64,000 nucleotides of DNA from Gymnopus androsaceus JB14 (GCA_009733575.1 ML769400.1:248001-312000), one strand, 5' to 3'. Shown: positions 46,962-59,174, numbered from the stretch's first letter. Notes: generated from the letters alone by a model not told the origin. Program-made: numbers and translations.

Positions 46962-49370
46962 ATGGTTTATCTACCTCCTCCTCCCACTAATCGCCCATCA
47001 TATGCGGAAGCCTATGGCAAAATTCTCAAGGCTCATCGTCAATCGCCTCTAACTTCTGCTTCTTCTGTCATAATGCTCGTCGCGCCCGACGTAGACGCCC
47101 TTTGTGCCGCTCGAATAATGGCTGAGCTCTTCAGGCAAGACGACGTTATCTACCGTATTATGCCTATATCAGGCATCGCAGAACTTGAAAGGGTCAGAGA
47201 CGAAATAATAACTTATACTGAGGTGCGTTATTAGGTCTTTTGGAAATATAAAACTCGCTCATATACATTATAGCTGCATACACTCATTCTCCTAAACATG
47301 GGTGGTATTCTTGATCTACCATCTTCTGAATGGTTTGGCGATTTTCGTCCTGAAATGTCGGTCCATATAATCGACTCTGCACGACCTCAAAATTTGTCCA
47401 GTCTTTTTGGAGGAGGCGAAAATGGAGAAAGAATCATTGTATGGGACGATGGTGGCGCTGAGAAACTCAGCGAGGAGCAGAAAGCTTGGGAGGCATTGAT
47501 GGTGCTCACATTTACTCAAGTCTCCTGCGTACTGCTGCTGACTAGGTATTCTAGTACGAACCAGAACCAGACTCTGATGAAGAAGGTTCAGATTATGACT
47601 CTGAAGACGATTTTGATGAGGAGGATGAAAACGAAGAGTTTGAGGGAGAAGGCAGCGGAAGGAAGCGACGCTCATTAGGAGATGGAAATAGAGCAGGTAA
47701 ACGACGTCGGATGGCGGAAGATGTATGTGTTTTTCAGTATCAACCAACGTGTTGCTCATTTACAGCCCTGACAGCGACCTCATCGAATGTCTCGCGATGA
47801 ACGTGATGCTCATATGGCGCGTCTGGAGAAACATTATATGGCTGGTACATGGCATGGTCAGAGTGCTTCCGGAACGATATACATCCTCGCCACTTTACTG
47901 GAACGCGTAGACATTCGATCTGCTATGGTACGCCATACTCGGACTCACCTACCAATACACAACATCGACGTATATCACGCGATAAGTACGACCTGTTCCA
48001 CTCTGTATACTATGACGAGGTCATCCGGCTCAGCCCTCCTCCTACTGCTAGCGAACGGTTTCTTACATCTTCAAATCCTGACGATCATGGCATACGAACC
48101 TCGGACGAACTACGGTTTATGCTTTATCGTCACTGGACGTTATACGATGCCATGTTTCATTCCAGCTACGTTGCTGGTAAATTAGGTATCTGGAAAGAGA
48201 GAGGAAGGAAGAAATTAACTGGATTATTGGCCAAGATGGGGTAAGTTCCATTTGCCAAGAAGATCACAACTTTGCTTACGCTCAGACAGATTTTCGATAC
48301 CCCAAACACAACAACCGTTTCCGCATATGGATATGGATCTTAAGCGCACGCTCGTTCAAAAATTGGATGACATCGCTCCAGAGTATGGACTCATTGAGCT
48401 CACATACCCTTCCTTCATGAAATGCTACGGATACCGGTCACAACCACTATCCGCCGCTGATGCCGTCGAAGGCGTCAGTGCATTGTTAGATCTCGCCGGA
48501 GGTGTGAAAATGGAAGTGGAGGTCGAAGGCTCTCGGAACGGCGGTGAATGGTTTGGTGGTGGAAAATTATGGGAGATCGCGGGATTTGCGGGCAAGGGCA
48601 AGTGGAAGATCGAGGAAGATCGAGAAAATGTTCCACCAGATGGCCAAGCTAATCCAACATCCGCGTCGAATGGGAAGAAGGCGGTTGAAGGGGAGGATGA
48701 CGAGCCTTGACAGCGTCAAGAAGGAGATTCCTTGGTGGATTCGTAATTTTTGGGTGGCGTTCGATGCCCTTGCTGAGTGAGTTTCTTTTTCATCCTGCGT
48801 ATCAACCACGCTAAGCATTGTGTGAACAGTGTCGAATCACTACGACATTCATTGAACCTTTCAATGACCCTTCATCGTGCTATCATTCCGGCAGGGGACC
48901 TCAATCATCGATAAACAGGATATTCGCACAATGCGCAACCATCGTGTCGTGGTCTTGACCCAAGGTCCTGACCTTGCTCTGTTCTCCCATCCCGGCGTGC
49001 TCTCCCGGTTGGCTTTATGGCTTGTCGATGCTCTGCGCGACAGAGTACCTGGGAAAGTCGTTGGCACGCGCTCGAAACGCAAGAGTTTGCCTTTCGTTGT
49101 AGCGTGTTTGAACGAGTCTTCAGGATCTTACATTGTAGTCGGTGTTATGGCTGCTACAGACTTTGGTGACGTGCGGAAGAAGTACGTGCTATTTTTCCCG
49201 AGAGAGATCGATTTTCTGACCTTGTTTTCAGTGAATTTGGCCTTGCCTTTCTAGATGCTAAAGAACGGTGCAATGCACGAACTCGTCACAGCTCCTTCGA
49301 CACGAGTATATTGGAGATTAATCAGGCCGATCTGCAGGTCTTTCTGGAGACGTTATGTGACGCGTATTGA
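46962..49370 (+). CDS. CDC45: DNA replication initiation factor CDC45
   Basis: Component of the CMG helicase (CDC45-MCM-GINS) in the nucleus; about 700 residues. The start at 46962 (MVYLPPPPTNRPSYAEAY) fits the family. Landmarks: IMLVAPDVDALCAARIM, HTLILLNMGGILDLP, HIIDSARPQNLSSLF, IIVWDDGG, an acidic loop, then DAHMARLEKHYMAGTWHG, YILATLLERVD, LLWYAILGLTYQYTTS, YDLFHSVYYDEVIRL, DELRFMLYRHWTLYDAMFHS, MDLKRTLVQKLDDIAPEYGL, IPWWIRNFWVAFDAL, TSIIDKQDIRTM, LALWLVDALRDRVPGK, and the end FLETLCDAY. Net +1 breaks sit near 47916, 47971 and 48888 inside conserved sequence, and one frame change at 48600-48713 may be an intron or a fourth break (CCT TGA C). CDC45 is essential, so sequence errors are likely. 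Confidence 0.93.
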
Positions 49371-49530
49371 GCTTTGAAATCGGTTCCGGATTTTTTAATT
49401 TATGTACTGTATATCGTATCTGCTCTGTCTATACAATTATCTGTTGTATTCTACTCGCAATCGTATCGCTTTAGAGGCCTGTCAAATGCAAATGTGAAGA
49501 AGTCATAAAATGAAATTCCATATATGCAAA

Positions 49531-51443
49531 TCAACTGGGCATCCGCCCTTCGGAAACTAACTGCCTTACTGCTTCATCAACTTGCCACTCTCCTAGTCTC
49601 CTCCACTGGTCGTCTCTTCGTAGATAAGCAAGTATACTCGCATTCGAACGCGACCGACCTGTCATTGTCAATATTTGGCTGACCCGCTCAACTTCGTCAG
49701 GCAAAAGGTCCATCGTAAGAATATACGCATCCTCGTTGGGAGTGGGATCAGATAAAGAGTCTTCTTCCTCGCAAGACGATGAAATTGCTGAGAAGTCGCT
49801 GCTGATTGTGCTGTTGATTGTGCTGTTAGCAGTGGTCGAATGCGTTTGATTTCCATATCCTGCTGCTAACCATACTATAATCAAACGGGTCCGAAGATAT
49901 GGCATATGTAGGACCGTCCCAAAGGACGATACTACCCTCTTGGAGAAGCTCAATAATAGCGGTCTGCCATACTCGTTTCAATTGGCCAACAAGGGAGATG
50001 GAGGTGGAGGTGGAGGTGGAAGAAGCTGAAGGCTGTGATTTCGATGCCCTTTCATCCGAGCGACCTCCACGACGTTGAGTCGCTGCAGCTTCCTTCATTT
50101 TCTTCCTCTCTTCCCGGTCTCGTCGTTTCGCCTGTGCCTTGACAATCCTGCGGGCCATTTCAGAAAGCTCTGGAACACGGCGAAGGTATGACAATGTAAA
50201 GCCCTTTTTGGAGGAACATGATTCGGAGGATTCAATTGTATGGAGGATTGGTCGGCGTGCAGGACGGGGAGTTTCATCCACGGAAAAAGAAGTACGCCGC
50301 CTAGGTGTCTGATCGGTGAGCCGAGGTCGTCTAGTGGGCGTTGAAGGCCCAGCATCATCATCTGAGTAGTCCGATTCAGTATCTGAATCAATCAGCTTGA
50401 GCGCAGTATCTAGATAGTGTTTGATGTAGATACGAAAAGTGATGGCATTAAGATCCACGGTATGCAACCTCGAAGGATGTCGGAGTCTTATGGGAGACTA
50501 CTTGCAGTGAGACAAGAATTAACTGAAAACTTGGCACAACACTTACCCCCGGTTTTGCAGGAGTTGAGCTTGCGGGAGAGGAAGATGCGGATGCAGGCGG
50601 GGAAGATTCCGATCGTTGAGATGAAGAGGAAGCTGAGGACGGTATTTGCTTAGGGGAAGGAATCTGTGGTGCGGGAATAGTGAACGGTTGTGATAAAGAA
50701 TAAGTGGTGTCGTGTAGATTCAACACAAGCTGCCAATGATCAAGTTTTTCATTCACAGATTTACACCGGACTATGTATTTCCATGAGTAATTTAGGTTAT
50801 TGAGGAGATAAATAGACTGACCAATTTCTTGCACCAGCAGCTGCCTCCGCGCCTGTTCGTACTTAAACTCTTCAATTCGACCAACAACTTCAATTGTGTC
50901 CCCTATCCAAGCAACAGGTTTCGGTAACATTGGGTCGCTTGCCTTTGCCTTGCCTGCTTTCGTTGGTGATGGAGGTGGCGGCGCACCACATTTGTGTACA
51001 CATTCGATTACAGCAGTACCGTCGTCCACTATGATTCAGTCAGTGAACACAATTGGCTAAACCGCAGAGATATGACCCACCCAAGTACAAAATCCGCCTT
51101 TCGTAGGTCTGGACGCCGACGACCATTCCGACAATCTTGACCGATCTACAAGGTACCCGTTTGAGCCACCAAAAGTCCACTATTTTGTCTGGTAGTAGTA
51201 GTGCGAGTTCTGTAGTGAAAATATAATCCAACCTTGGCTTTTCTCAGTCTGTCTTTTCATTGTACGTATATCACAGATGAAACATGGAGCTACTGCAGCA
51301 GGAGTAAAGATCCATTTGAATATTTCATCAATTGAGGCTGGCAAGAGTGTGTTCGGTGCTGGACTGGGACGTTTTCTCTTGCTAGGTGTAAGAAACACAG
51401 AGCCCGAGTTGGCTCGGGCCTCTACGACGGAGGTGAAGCTCAT
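49531..51443 (-). CDS. STN1: CST complex subunit STN1 (telomere OB-fold protein)
   Basis: Single-strand telomere-binding CST component that recruits polymerase alpha-primase for C-strand fill-in. It starts at 51443 (MSFTSVVEARANSGS). The OB fold spans VDFWWLKRVPCRSVKIVG, VGVQTYERRILYLVDDGTAV and IGDTIEVVGRIEEF, ending about residue 160. A long Ser/Pro-rich linker follows. The C-terminal half (LNAITFRIYIKHYLDTALKL, VPELSEMARRIVKAQAKRRD, VWQTAIIELLQEGSIVLWDG, ILAYLRRDDQWRRLGEWQVD) resembles the tandem winged helices of STN1. An 88-bp intron (49788-49875, donor GTATGG) resolves an apparent frame break. Ends EGRMPS at 49531. It converges with CDC45, 160 bp apart. Confidence 0.85.
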
Positions 51444-51561
51444 AGCAATGAGCCGAAGATGAGAGTCGAGGTTGAAGGGGTGACCGTGACATGGTCGCAT
51501 GGTGATCGCAAGGTTGACTCATCCCGGTCCGCGAGGCTTCATGGAATTACAGTAATGTATT

Positions 51562-53315
51562 TTAATTACCACTAAAATTTAAAAGATTGCTAAAGAAACT
51601 TCTTTCCTGTATATCTCTACTTTTACCTCGAATGGCCCAAATACCCCAATTCGTCTTTACCATTATACGAGGGTCAAACTCCGCCACTTCCCACTTTTCA
51701 CTACTGAACGGATTCGGTCCTGGAGTAACAACCCATTCGAATTCATCAGCGACACCAGGTGCGGTGGTTAACGAACGAACGTCTCGCTCCACGTCAGCAG
51801 GAGAGAATCCAGTGACAAAGATGGGACATTTCGACGCAAGTAGCATTGGCAGGACGGGCCCCCATTCTGTTGGCGATGAAATCTGAAGGATAGGCTCTCC
51901 TGCCTCGTTCTTGGATACAGGAGAAGGGAATCCGAATCCTGGAGAGAAGAAGAAGAAGACGTCGCTATATGGGTCGAGTGTCTCCTCAAAAAGATGGTGA
52001 ACGTCGGCATAATTAGCGACTTGTAAGCCTGAAAACGAAATCTGGTACGAATATGGGGTGGTGTACGAGGGGACCCCATAACGAGCTAATGATGATCGTG
52101 TCCACTTTAGCGGAGGAATTGCAGCAGGAGTCGGCGGTGTATATACGTTGGGAGGATATAACGGCTTTTCCTCTATCTGTGTGGATTGAGCCTCCGGCGT
52201 CTCCGATGGCAACTCATCTTTATTACTAGAAGCTTCGGCAGTAACAGCTTCAGGCTCCGGGGACGTGGGTTGGGAAGGATTCTCCGTTGGAGGAGAATGG
52301 GATGCAGGAGTAGATCGTGGTAGCGCTACCTGAGGACCAATGAATAAAACATGGAAGTTGGCAGCAGGGAACAAGAATCCAAGCTGTTCCCATACGTGAG
52401 GGGGTAGAGAAGACTCTCCGCGAGCACCAAGGACGAAAACCCGAACTTGCGGCTTTCCCACTGATGCTTCATGAGTCTCTGGAGCTCCCGGCTCTGTATG
52501 AAGAGTAGATCTAATGGCTGAACCAAAGGTAAGACAAGTGATAAAGCTTAATGAGAGGATTACATACCAGCCATTGACCGACTTCCTTCTGGTGTCAGCC
52601 TTTGGTTGTTCAACATCAGCGAGCTATGCTGATGTAGCACACTTCCGATGGTCATAGGAAACGTGAGTAATTTAGTCGCATGTCTTCTTGAACGCTCAGT
52701 GTCCATGGAATTGAAACCACGCGTGTACCAAAGAACATCCCAGTTGATAAAGGATATTGCTTCCTCATGTCCTTGCGGACCTAGTTACTACGCGTTAATG
52801 TAATGAATAGTTTCAGAAAGCAGCAACATACCAGGCAGCTCAAATTCGGGCATTCGTCTACCGCTACGCAAGTCATGCTCGTCTTCATTTGCTTCCCGGA
52901 GCCTGGAGCAGTATTTTGCATGCTCCTTATCTTCCTTCCAATGTTCCTCCGAACAGTGCGTCGGCCAACCACAATCCGGACATTCGAAACTCACAGTTTT
53001 CTTTTCATGTCCATCTGCAAGACTGTGGCCAGAGGCGCAGACCGGACAAGGTGCCATGGATGATATTGTCTGCCCTTTAGCGCGTACTTGGGGGAATGGA
53101 GATTTCGAGAATGGATGGAAAAGATCATCTTGGGAAAGTAAAGGAATGGGCTCTGGAGTTTCGTTTGTATCTTCCGTCTTTTTCTTCCGGAAAAAATTGA
53201 GGATTGTTCTTCTCTGTGTTACAGAAGATGCGATATGGAGTTTTAATGGTCGTCCACGAAGACCGCCAACACATCGAGCAGTCGCGGTCCTCTGGCAGAC
53301 CAGAGAAAAGGCCAT
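51562..53315 (-). CDS. MSS51: MSS51-like mitochondrial MYND-type zinc-finger protein
   Basis: In yeast, Mss51 activates translation of COX1 mRNA and couples it to cytochrome oxidase assembly. Three exons, 550 residues, no frame break. The N-terminus at 53315 (MAFSLVCQRTATARCVGGLR) fits a mitochondrial presequence. The zinc-binding region reads MAPCPVCASGHSLADGHEKK, FECPDCGWPTHCSEEHWKED, HAKYCSRLREANEDEHDLRS. The family block EAISFINWDVLWYTRGF and ATKLLTFPMTIGSVLHQHSS follows. The C-terminal domain includes VRVFVLGARGESSLPPHVW, FHVLFIGPQVALPR and VFFFFSPGFGFPS, ending NFSGN at 51562. A Pro/Glu-rich insert lies at about residues 290-330. Mitochondrial matrix location is inferred. Confidence 0.9.
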
Positions 53316-55461
53316 GAATAAATCAGTCCGAGCTCTGCCGGAAATTCGTTGTAGGTCTAGAACCGGCCCGTGCCGATTCTAACACAGCTTCTCTCTGTGC
53401 TTAAGTCTTCCAGCGCAAACAACCATCTAACCATCTACATGTATCAAAGTGACCGGACATTTTGTATTTTGAGTGCGGGAACAGGATTTCTGACATTTTA
53501 ATGGTCCTTTTCACATTCTACACATAAACATACACTCTGAGAGCTGTGGTCCCAGCAGAGCTATAGTACTAAGTACTGCCAAATTTAAAAATAACAAATT
53601 TTAATCCCTACTACAATATACCTGATGATTTTCCAGAAATTTATGAACCTCCATGTAGACCCCAGGTGGCGTCAAATAAGCTTAAATGTTTTCACTGTGT
53701 GGGGCAAGTGTGGGGTTGCTTTATTACATGTACAGAAATAATAGGCTAGTCCATGGCACTGAACATTGTTTATTTCGATTAGCTACCTAAATATGGAAGT
53801 TTTCATGCCAGAATGGCCACTGGTAGAATTTTTGTTTGGAGGTTTCTATAAAGTCCTAAGATGATACTTTAATGCTACAAAAGGACTGGGTTTGATAGTG
53901 GCTGTGGTTGTGGAGATACTGCATGTCTGGTTACTTTGTATATAGTGAGTATCTACAAAATCTACTCAAGGAATGTGCCAAGAACTCCATCCCCTCCATT
54001 TTTCTATTGTCTACCAATTTTTTGTGAGTGAGAAACTGGTTCCAGTCTCTACTACTGCCAGCTGTTCTGTTTATGCAAAAAGGCTTCAAAATGCAAGGGC
54101 ATTCGGCAGCAGAACGGCAGACAAAATGCGCTTAACGTGACCTGTCAAAACCATGCGACCAGAAATAAGCGCGTAAGCATTCAAGACAGCCATGAAACAG
54201 CTACAGAGAGTAAATTATTGACGCTGTGCAACCATAGACTGCCAAAGGCAGTCAAAAGTTGAAATCTCATTTTACTGAAGTGCAAAACTACGCTAAGAAC
54301 TCCACATAGACTAAGCGCTCTCTCGGATATTTCGGACCCGCATTATCGGATCAGACACCCCTTGCCTATTTTAGTAAGGGTGCATGATGTCTGCCATTCA
54401 AGTGCCGAACGCCCTTGTCAAAATGTTGACAAGTCAGTCATTAGAGCTGCTTGAAACAATTATTCATATCTGATCAATATCTGATCCTCAGGCTATCTAT
54501 TGTTTGACTCACCAAGTACTAACGATCAGGTGCATATAAGGAGGTTTGCCTGTCGAAGATGCAAAGAAGTTTTGAACGCTAAAGATGAACATCATTGCTC
54601 GAACGCCACCATAGCAAGAGTCACGGAACAAAGTTGGCTGATGGAATCGCATCAGCAAAATCTGGGGATTCGCCACAGAGGCAGGAGCTCCTGTGGGTCT
54701 CCCGAGTGTTTGAGCCAGCTGTCAAACATTTGAACAGCTGTCATTACCTTGCGCTAGCAATATATAAGAAGCGACACATTGTTGCAACTTCATCAGCAAA
54801 ACCTGGTGTTCGCATAGCAAGGTCCCCTCTGTGCAGAGCTGCACAGAGGGGACCTTGCTATGGATCACCCAGGTTTTGCTGATGTTCCCCAACTTATTTT
54901 TTGCTGTCGATTCGGAGCCACTTCGAGCATTTCAGGCATTCACGGTACGTCCCATCCAAGTTTTACAAGACTTCCTTTTAATGTTTTTGATACTTACAGT
55001 ACTTAACTTATTCTAAGCATCAGCGGCACAACGCTGCACAAGGTTGGCACAAGGGTCATAGTACTAGTTAATTGTCCTGCTATGTATGTAGAAATAACGA
55101 CAATATGATTATTCTGGTCTATTATGATTTTATGAAGCTAGCGAAGCAATTCAAATGAATGATATATTTTGTAATGAATACAACCCTGACAGACAATGTC
55201 CGAACCAGTCTGCAGGAATCCACAGCATCCCACAGTTCTGGTCAGAGCTGGACAACTATGTCCAGAACACTCAGGTTTTGCTGATGAAGGGGTGATATAC
55301 TATCTAGATACTAAATGGTAACTGTAAGGCTTCTGATCTATTTTCTGAGTCAAACCTTCTGCATACTAGTACGAATGAGACCATCACACATCATGATCCA
55401 AGGCCTTCTTGGAGCGCGCCACCATTATCTTACCCGAATTTACACCTTGTTGAATACCCTC
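53316..55461. other. Gene-poor region with repeat relics
   Basis: About 2.1 kb with no credible coding exon. It holds a large hairpin at 54791-54884 and scattered copies of CAGGTTTTGCTGATG or its complement (54648 region, 54791, 54870, 55272). This looks like the debris of a small inverted-repeat element. TATATAAG-like sequence near 54760 has no gene behind it. Confidence 0.5.
54791..54884. repeat. 94-bp near-perfect hairpin (inverted repeat)
   Basis: Inner arms of 24 bp (54813-54836 and 54839-54862) are perfect complements around a 2-base centre. Outer arms of 22 bp match at 16 of the terminal positions (CATCAGCAAAACCTGG at the left end). The whole can fold as one stem of about 46 bp. The ends recur nearby, which suggests a MITE-like element. 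Confidence 0.8.
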
Positions 55462-56592
55462 ATGTCCTTGTTGACCCAGCTGTGAGTGATACGAGTTTTC
55501 TTCTGTACAGCGCTGGTCTCAAGTTTCGTGTACTAGTCTGGGCTTTTTTTTGATTCTTGGATGTGTAAATTCAGTTGTTATAACTATCCCCAGCACAATC
55601 ACGCTCAATACTGTGACGACGATAGACTTCGTTGCGCAGACCGGCGATCCAGCAGAATGGATTCTGGTGAATGTATTTTTTAATGGTACCGCACAAATTG
55701 GCGGTACGTTTTCGGGCTCGGGGTCAACGACGAAGAGTTTTACACTTGGAGGGTGTGTAAGCTAATCACCGTTTGCGTTCGAATATCTGGAGCAATCCCT
55801 TTTCTTGCAGGCCCCATTTTCTCCAAGCCCTCGCTACGTGCGTTTTTCCCTTTCTTTGTGGTTCCAGCATATTCTTATCTCCTGACAATTGCAGGAATAA
55901 CGGTTCTCTGTCCTTGCCATTTTACACTGGAAACCTTTTCATACCCGTGGACCCCTCAGACCCAACAAGCGCCCCATCTTTGTAAATAACTCACATCTCC
56001 GGATCTAAATTAAATTCTTGCTGACTGTATTATTGCAGAGTCAACTGTTACACAGACATCGCTGTCAACGTGCGTCCTGATACCTATGGACTTTCGATTT
56101 CTGCGACTTGCTGTCTGAATCATACTTTACAGTGCAACTTGTTCAACGCCTGTAACAGCCATAAAGTCCAACGACCTCGGAACCATTGTCGGCACAACTA
56201 TTGGTGCACTTGGATTTATAACGGGCCTGATCTTCTTTTTGCTGTGGTTCATACAGCGAAGGAAGTATAAACAACGGTTGGAAGAACCATCGCTTTCACC
56301 TTCAGCTCCTCCGGCTTTAACTCCAGGAACAATGGAGATAATCCCTTTCGAGCTTGGCCGAGATCGAACTATTCCCGACACTCGAACAACCTCAAAGCAG
56401 AGAAGAGCAACCCCTGTGATACCCAATCAGCAACTCACAGAAAGGATTGTCAACGTTGCTTTTGACAGTGGTTCAGAATCGTCACCACCACAGTCGCATT
56501 TGACAAGAGAGGTTTCTCAGTTGAGGAGGGAAGTAAATGAACTTATGCAAGGGATAGTACCATCGTATGATATGGACCCTCCAAGTTACTGA
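55462..56592 (+). CDS. Single-pass membrane protein with C-terminal PPSY, copy 1
   Basis: Type I membrane protein. Exon 1 from 55462 (MSLLTQ) plus exon 2 (LGFFLILGCVNSVVITIP) form a signal peptide. An extracellular beta-rich domain follows: STITLNTVTTIDFVAQTGDP, EWILVNVFFNGTAQIGGTFS, GSLSLPFYTGNLFIPVDPSD. One transmembrane helix (GALGFITGLIFFLLWFIQ) ends at the stop-transfer RRKYKQRLEE. The cytosolic tail is disordered, with a short coiled coil EVSQLRREVNEL and a terminal DMDPPSY. PPxY is a docking motif for Rsp5/Nedd4 WW domains (known for other membrane adaptors; inferred here). Similar mushroom proteins are numerous and of unknown function. Extracellular exon borders are approximate. Confidence 0.65.
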
Positions 56593-57039
56593 AACATAGA
56601 TACATAGTATATGGCCTGTGGCGAATAAAATCTATGTAGAAAGCAGTAAGTGTTGAAAAATGGGCTCCAATCGTATGTAACTCGAAACATCCCGTCTTTC
56701 TACTCTGGTATGCCGTCTCGGTAGAATGATGAGGTACTAAGTCCTTGAAGGTATTAAACAAATATGTGTTTAAGTTCAATAAGCAATTTTGAGCGCTTGA
56801 GCCAAGAAAATTAAAATCAAATTGAAATTATAAAACTGGAAATCATCGGTACGACGAAGAATCTATCAGCACCAAAAACTGCCAAACTAACTTAAGTCGT
56901 GGTGCTCCAACTGATCATGACTTAATTAAATTTTAAGACAATCAGGTCTCGAGGTTGGGCTGGAGAAAGCGCAGCGAATCGGGCATTGGAAGTTTGACTT
57001 GCGACCTGAGCTTCTGAAGATGGAAAGTATGTTTTCTTT

Positions 57040-57270
57040 ATCTCAAGCTTTCGGGAGTGACCGGTGCAGCTACTAAAGCCAGGATCACTTGGAGGGTTCT
57101 ATTTGAGAGTGATCGATCAACCCGGATTACAAAGTTGTTGTGGGTGTCAGATGATAGAACTACTCGTGCCGCAAGAACCGACTTGACCACCAGAGGCAGT
57201 ACCCTACAACAAATCATTAAATATTCAATGAACAGCAACAAAGCGCGAACCTCCTGTTAACAGCAGAGGT
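57040..57270 (-). pseudogene. Relic of the histidine phosphatase last exon
   Basis: Similar to 59110-59290: shared CTATTTGAGAGTGATCGATC, CAAGAACCGACTTGA, CCAGAGG, CATCATTAAAT and CGAACCTCCTGTT. On the minus strand it still reads VLPLVVKSVLA, the C-terminus of the phosphatase at 59175-60360 (VLPLVIKSVLA). No other exon of that gene is present. Confidence 0.8.
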
Positions 57271-57644
57271 GGCAAGACGAAAGTACACTATTATAAGTAT
57301 TAAGTACAGAACCAAGCCGAGGCAGACCATATATGGTAATGAAACTAAATATCATTCACAGGATACTACTATACCTAGTGGTATTAGTACAGACTACAGC
57401 ATCTAGTTGTTGCAGTAAATAAAAATGAAGAAACATAGCATATATCCATATAAACAAGCCTCGGAGCCTATATAAGTGTGACCAGGCTCTCACTTTACCT
57501 GCTAGCTCCAGCATCTAATTCATTCACGAATCCCTGTTCCGCGCACTACGAAAAGCATCACACATCATAATCCAAGGCCTTCTTGGATGATATGCGAGCG
57601 CGCACCGTGATCTTACACGAATTTGCATTTTGTTGAGTACCCTC
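57271..57644. other. Promoter region of membrane-protein copy 2
   Basis: No ORF of note. The stretch 57560-57644 is homologous to 55380-55461 upstream of copy 1 (shared CACACATCAT, ATCCAAGGCCTTCTTGG), so the duplicated unit includes the proximal promoter. Confidence 0.6.
57469..57476 (+). promoter_or_regulatory. TATA box of membrane-protein copy 2
   Basis: TATATAAG about 170 bp before the ATG at 57645, leaving a 5' leader of roughly 140 bases. Confidence 0.4.
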
Positions 57645-58819
57645 ATGACCTGGTCGACCCACCTGTGAGTGATACGAGTTTTTCTTCTGTGCTACGTTGA
57701 TCTCAAGTTTCTTGTACTCTAGTCTGGGCTTTCTCTTGATTCTTGGATGTGGAAATGCAGTTATTATAACTATCCCCAGCACAATCACGCTCAATACTGC
57801 CACGACGATAGACTTCGTCGGGCAAACGGGCGATCCAGCAGAATGGATTCTGGTGAATGTGTTTGTTAACGATACCTTTCAAATTGGCGGTACGTTTTCG
57901 GGCTCGGGGTCAACGACGATGACTTTTATACGTCAAGGGTGGGTAAGCTAACTAGACATCGTTTGTTTTCACTGAGAGGATTCTTTGGTAGGCCGCATTT
58001 TCTCCAAGCCCTCGCTATGTGCGTCGTTCCCCTTTCTTTTCAAGTGATTACAACCCATTGTTATCTTCTCCCGATTACAGGAATAACGGTTCTTTATCCT
58101 TGCCGTTTTACACTGGAAATCTTTTCGTACCTGTGGACCCCTCAGACCCAACAAGTGCCTCATCTTTGTGAATACTCAACCCATATCTCCGAATTAGAGT
58201 TTTGATTCACTAACTGGTATTATTGCAGATCAACAGTTACGCAGACAGTGGTACTGTCAACGTGCGTCTCAGTACTTACCAACTTTCGATTTCTGCGACT
58301 TACTATATACTCCGAGTCCACAGTGCAACTTGTTCAGCACCCGTCATAATCATAAAATCCAATGACACCGGAACCATTGTGGGCGCAATTATTGGTGCAC
58401 TTGGTTTTATAACGGGCCTAATCTTCTTTTTGCTGTGGTTCATCCAGCGAAGGAAGTATAAACGACGGTTGGATGACCTATCGCTTTCACCTTCAGCTCC
58501 TCCGGCTTTAGCTTCAGGAACAATGGAGACAATATCGCACTCGAGCTTGAATTCCTATGGCCACTCAACTCCTTCCGAGCTTAGCCCAGATCGAACTATT
58601 CCCGACAGTCAAGCAACTTCAAAGCAGAGAAGAGCAACCCCAGTGATACCCAATCCGCAACTCACAGAAAGGGTGGTCAATGCTGCTTCTGATGTTGGTT
58701 CGGAAACGTCACCACCACAGCCGCGTTGGACGAGAGAGGTTTCTCAGTTGAGGAGGGAAGTAAATGAACTTAGGCAAGAGATAGTACCGTCGTATGATAT
58801 GGACCCTCCGAGTTACTGA
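57645..58819 (+). CDS. Single-pass membrane protein with C-terminal PPSY, copy 2
   Basis: Tandem paralogue of the gene at 55462. Exon 1 (MTWSTH) and exon 2 (LGFLLILGCGNAVIITIP) give the signal peptide. The ectodomain (TIDFVGQTGDPAEWILVNVF, GSLSLPFYTGNLFVPVDPSD) and helix (IIGALGFITGLIFFLLWFIQ) followed by RRKYKRRLDD match copy 1. The tail has a 16-18 residue segment absent from copy 1 (SHSSLNSYGHSTPSELSP) and ends EVSQLRREVNELRQEIVPSY then DMDPPSY. The last exon, from about 58228, encodes the membrane-proximal part, helix and tail. The coiled-coil heptads and PPSY end are kept in both copies, which argues both are under selection. Function unknown. Confidence 0.68.
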
Positions 58820-59174
58820 AATATCAGTACATATTTAATCTATATGGTAATCGATTAGCAGCGCGGTATGTGTCTGAGTTACGATGGTCGTTCCAGGAGG
58901 GTATAGCCGACGATGTACGCGGCGCGTTTGCTTGAAGACCAGCGTGTCTTTCTGCTCTAATACAGGCACTGAGTACATGAGGGTCCAGAGAGATTTCAAG
59001 AAATCTAGATACTGAAGTTAGGAGCTCCGTAGCGAAGATCAAGCGAAGATTGGCTTGTGCAGACCGAGGCAAAATTTCTAATAGGTGCTAAAGCGAGGAC
59101 TTGCGGACATGATTCTATTTGAGAGTGATCGATCTAGCCCAGATCGTATTGCTGAGGAGGATGAAAATTACTTG
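58820..59174. other. Intergenic region between convergent genes
   Basis: 355 bp between the stops of membrane-protein copy 2 and the phosphatase gene. No gene seen; it should carry both terminators. Confidence 0.5.

Noticed and set aside
49788..49875. Apparent +1 frameshift in STN1
   Set aside because: An 88-bp intron with donor GTATGG, a CTAAC branch-like site and acceptor TTCTCAG joins FDY to TISSSCEEED in frame.
53316..55461. Search for transposase, reverse transcriptase or LTRs around the hairpin
   Set aside because: No ORF with transposase or polymerase motifs and no long direct repeats were seen; only short inverted-repeat debris is supported.
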